Source: Betaproteobacteria bacterium
GTDB lineage: Bacteria > Pseudomonadota > Gammaproteobacteria > Burkholderiales > Burkholderiaceae_C
NCBI GenBank assembly: GCA_016704535.1
Contig: JADIZZ010000020.1
Span: 62,001 to 126,000 of the forward strand
Direction: 5' to 3'
Length of the DNA stretch: 64,000 bases
This document shows, piece after piece, positions 62,346 through 64,000 of this stretch. Made by a program: the position numbers and the translations under genes. How positions within the stretch are numbered: the stretch's first letter is position 1; each line of letters begins with the position of its first letter. The notes below the pieces were generated by a model. The model had not been told where the DNA came from. It made no database searches and saw only the letters and a program-made list of their open reading frames with translations.

Positions 62346-64000
62346 CTAGAGGATGCCGACCTTGCCGGCCTGCCAGCGCCGGTATTCGGTGGTGAGCAGC
62401 GCAACGTGTTCGCGCTCCTCGGCGGCGAGCTCGTTGTACAGGCCGCGCTCGACCGAGTCTTCGGGGAACTGCGCCCCTTCGCCGGCGAAGAAGGTGACGG
62501 CACGCTCCTCGAAGGCGATGGCAATGCGGAACAGGTTCGCGGGGTCTTCGGGGTGGTTCTCGATGCCCGCGTAGAGGGCGGCGCGCTCGATCTTGAAGTC
62601 GTCGCCTGGCACCGGCACGTCGAGGTGGTAGCGCCGGCACAGTGTTTCCATGTGCTCCTGCTCCATCGCGGCGAAGTTGCCGAACAAGGTCTTGAGTTCC
62701 GGATCTTCCGTCTCCAGCGCCGCGCGGCGGTAGAAGGCCTGGCCACCGAGTTCGATCTCGAAGGCCTTGCGCACCACGTCGACGGCGCGCGCGAGTTCGG
62801 CTCGGCGGTCGCCCAGCACCTCGAGACGACCACCGCAGTAGGGGCACATGCCGTAGGGGTAGGCGAAGCCCTCGCTCACCTTGCCGCAGCCCGCGCAGCG
62901 CCACTGCACGCGCGTGGCCGCGTCGTGGAAGTAGTCATGGTCGGCCTCCTCGTCGTGCGCGAGGTCGCCCTTGGCGCGCAGCAGGGTTTCGGCCAGGCCG
63001 GGCGGCGGGAGCAGGGCCGCCTGCAGCGCAGTGCCGGTCAGCGGCACCGGCGGCACGAAGGCGTCGGCGTCTTCCTGCGTCACCGGCCAGTGCGGCTTGC
63101 CGCTGGCCAGGTAGGCGCCGATGGCGCGTGCGGCGCGGCGGCCGGCACCCATCGCCAGGATCACGGTGGCGCCGCCGGTGACGATGTCGCCGCCCGCGAA
63201 GACCCCCGGCACGCTGGTGGCCTGCGTGGCGGCGTCGGCCACGATGTAGCCCCATTTGTTCAGTTCCAGCCCCGGCGTCGACTTGGTGACGATGGGGTTG
63301 GCCTTGGTGCCCAGCGCGTAGATCACGGTGTCGCACTCGAGCTCGAGGAACTCGTCCTGCGGAATCGGCTGGCGGCGGCCCTTTTCGTCGGGCTCGCCCA
63401 ACACCATCTTCTGCACCCTCATGCCGCGCACGCCGCCTTCGGCGTCGGTGAGGATCTCCACCGGACCGTGCAGGAAGAAGAACTCGATGCCTTCCTCCTT
63501 CGCGTGGCGCAGCTCTTCCAGTCGCGCCGGCGCCTCGGCTTCGGAGCGGCGGTAGACGCAGCGCACCGTGGGCGTGCTCAGCCGCTTGGCCACGCGCAGG
63601 CAGTCCATGGCGGTGTTGCCGGCGCCGATGACGACGACGCTCTTGCCGATCGTGACCGGCGTGTCGATGAAGGGGAACTTGTCGCCGCCCATCAGGTTGA
63701 CGCGAGTCAGGAACTCGTTGGCCGAGTAGACCTGGCCGGCGAATTCACCCGGGATACCCAGGAAGGCCGGCGCGCCGGCGCCGGCGCCGACGAAGACCGC
63801 GTCGTAGCCCATGCCGGCCATCAGCTGCTGCACGGTGAAGGTCTTGCCGATGACCTTGTTGACCTCGAACTTCACGCCCATCTGCTGCAGGTGCTCGACC
63901 TCGCGGCTGATGATGTCGCGCGGCAGCCGGAAGGGCGGTATGCCGTACTGCAGCACGCCGCCGACGACGTGCAGTGCCTCGTAGACCGTGACGTCGACGC
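62346..64000 (-). CDS. GltD/NfnB-like flavoprotein fused to rubrerythrin (5' end outside window)
   Basis: About 550 residues are visible; the frame is open past the right edge (reading YEALHVVGG-VLQYGIPPF), so the N-terminus is missing and the internal GTG at 63956 is not the start. The first 320 or so visible residues are a glutamate-synthase-small-chain/NfnB-like FAD-NADPH oxidoreductase (SVVVIGAGNTAMDC; VPGVFAGGDIVTGGATVI). Next come a rubredoxin-like ribbon (WRCAGCGK, CPYCGG) and a ferritin-like diiron domain with EIELGGQAFY, AMEQEHMETL, AFEERAVTFF and EEREHVALL, as in rubrerythrin. It probably works as a one-chain NAD(P)H peroxidase or oxidase protecting PFOR. Confidence 0.88.
   Translation of the reverse strand, partial: VDVTVYEALHVVGGVLQYGIPPFRLPRDIISREVEHLQQMGVKFEVNKVIGKTFTVQQLMAGMGYDAVFVGAGAGAPAFLGIPGEFAGQVYSANEFLTRVNLMGGDKFPFIDTPVTIGKSVVVIGAGNTAMDCLRVAKRLSTPTVRCVYRRSEAEAPARLEELRHAKEEGIEFFFLHGPVEILTDAEGGVRGMRVQKMVLGEPDEKGRRQPIPQDEFLELECDTVIYALGTKANPIVTKSTPGLELNKWGYIVADAATQATSVPGVFAGGDIVTGGATVILAMGAGRRAARAIGAYLASGKPHWPVTQEDADAFVPPVPLTGTALQAALLPPPGLAETLLRAKGDLAHDEEADHDYFHDAATRVQWRCAGCGKVSEGFAYPYGMCPYCGGRLEVLGDRRAELARAVDVVRKAFEIELGGQAFYRRAALETEDPELKTLFGNFAAMEQEHMETLCRRYHLDVPVPGDDFKIERAALYAGIENHPEDPANLFRIAIAFEERAVTFFAGEGAQFPEDSVERGLYNELAAEEREHVALLTTEYRRWQAGKVGIL

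Noticed and set aside
62346..63956. Internal GTG at 63956 as the start of the GltD-rubrerythrin gene
   Set aside because: Codons upstream of it continue the conserved GltD sequence (YEALHVVGG) to the window edge, so the true start lies outside.

Overview
The DNA is about 70% G+C and densely coded, with strong G/C third-position bias. Its gene families point to a metabolically versatile, facultatively anaerobic betaproteobacterium, most likely Burkholderiales of the Rubrivivax/Leptothrix/Ideonella type. That placement is inferred from the hup operon order, the nqr genes, the LutABC/Dld-II lactate genes and the style of the intergenic repeats; no rRNA gene is present to settle it. No tRNA, rRNA, CRISPR array, insertion sequence or prophage was seen.

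Layout. 1-7582 (minus): a membrane-bound uptake [NiFe]-hydrogenase operon, hupSLCDFGHIJK, with hupK running off the left edge. 7806-12351: a HemN-like radical SAM protein, a RatA/Coq10 START protein, a methylmalonyl-CoA decarboxylase (scpB-like) and the quinone genes menA and ubiE. 12485-18869: an SDR/DUF2867 protein, a cyclic-nucleotide-domain-only protein, an EtfD/HdrD-like membrane Fe-S oxidoreductase, a small lipoprotein and a Tat-exported TPR protein. 19062-27248 (plus): a sulfur island with a PsrABC/PhsABC-type molybdoenzyme, a heme-tagged triple rhodanese, two half-size YeeE/YedE transporters, a second exported rhodanese and a CsoR-family regulator. 27319-37152 (minus): a small exported protein, a nitroreductase and a nine-gene A/V-type ATPase operon with a monoheme cytochrome c gene inserted between the B and D subunits. 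37330-41854: hemerythrin, protoporphyrinogen oxidase, a YgbA_NO protein, small membrane proteins, an OB-fold protein and a cytochrome c. 41851-48287 (minus): Dld-II type D-lactate dehydrogenase and LutABC, separated by a 757 bp non-coding block with two long palindromic modules. 48479-49261 (plus): fnr. 49258-64000 (minus): the Na+-NQR operon with its maturation genes (nqrM, apbE), a CBS protein, dodecin, a ferredoxin, a dihydroorotate-dehydrogenase-like protein, pyruvate:ferredoxin oxidoreductase (nifJ) and a GltD-like/rubrerythrin fusion cut by the right edge.

How it fits together. Most of the window concerns low-potential electron flow and ion gradients: H2 oxidation, lactate and pyruvate oxidation, polysulfide or thiosulfate reduction, quinone synthesis, a Na+ pump and a rotary A/V-ATPase. 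An FNR gene lies in the window, and near-consensus FNR boxes (TTGAT-N4-ATCAA) lie in front of hupS/hemN-like, the cNMP protein/EtfD-like pair, hemerythrin/hemG, and lutA/fnr. Anaerobic control therefore looks like the common theme. A second small regulon is suggested by matching ATACC-N6-GGTAT-type palindromes in front of the Psr-like operon and the YeeE pair, next to a CsoR-family gene.

The observations most worth a second look are the NAD(P)H-oxidoreductase/rubrerythrin fusion beside PFOR, the cytochrome inside the A/V-ATPase operon, the heme-rhodanese sulfur island with its candidate operators, the twin palindromes at 44829-45338, and a structured intergenic repeat present twice.
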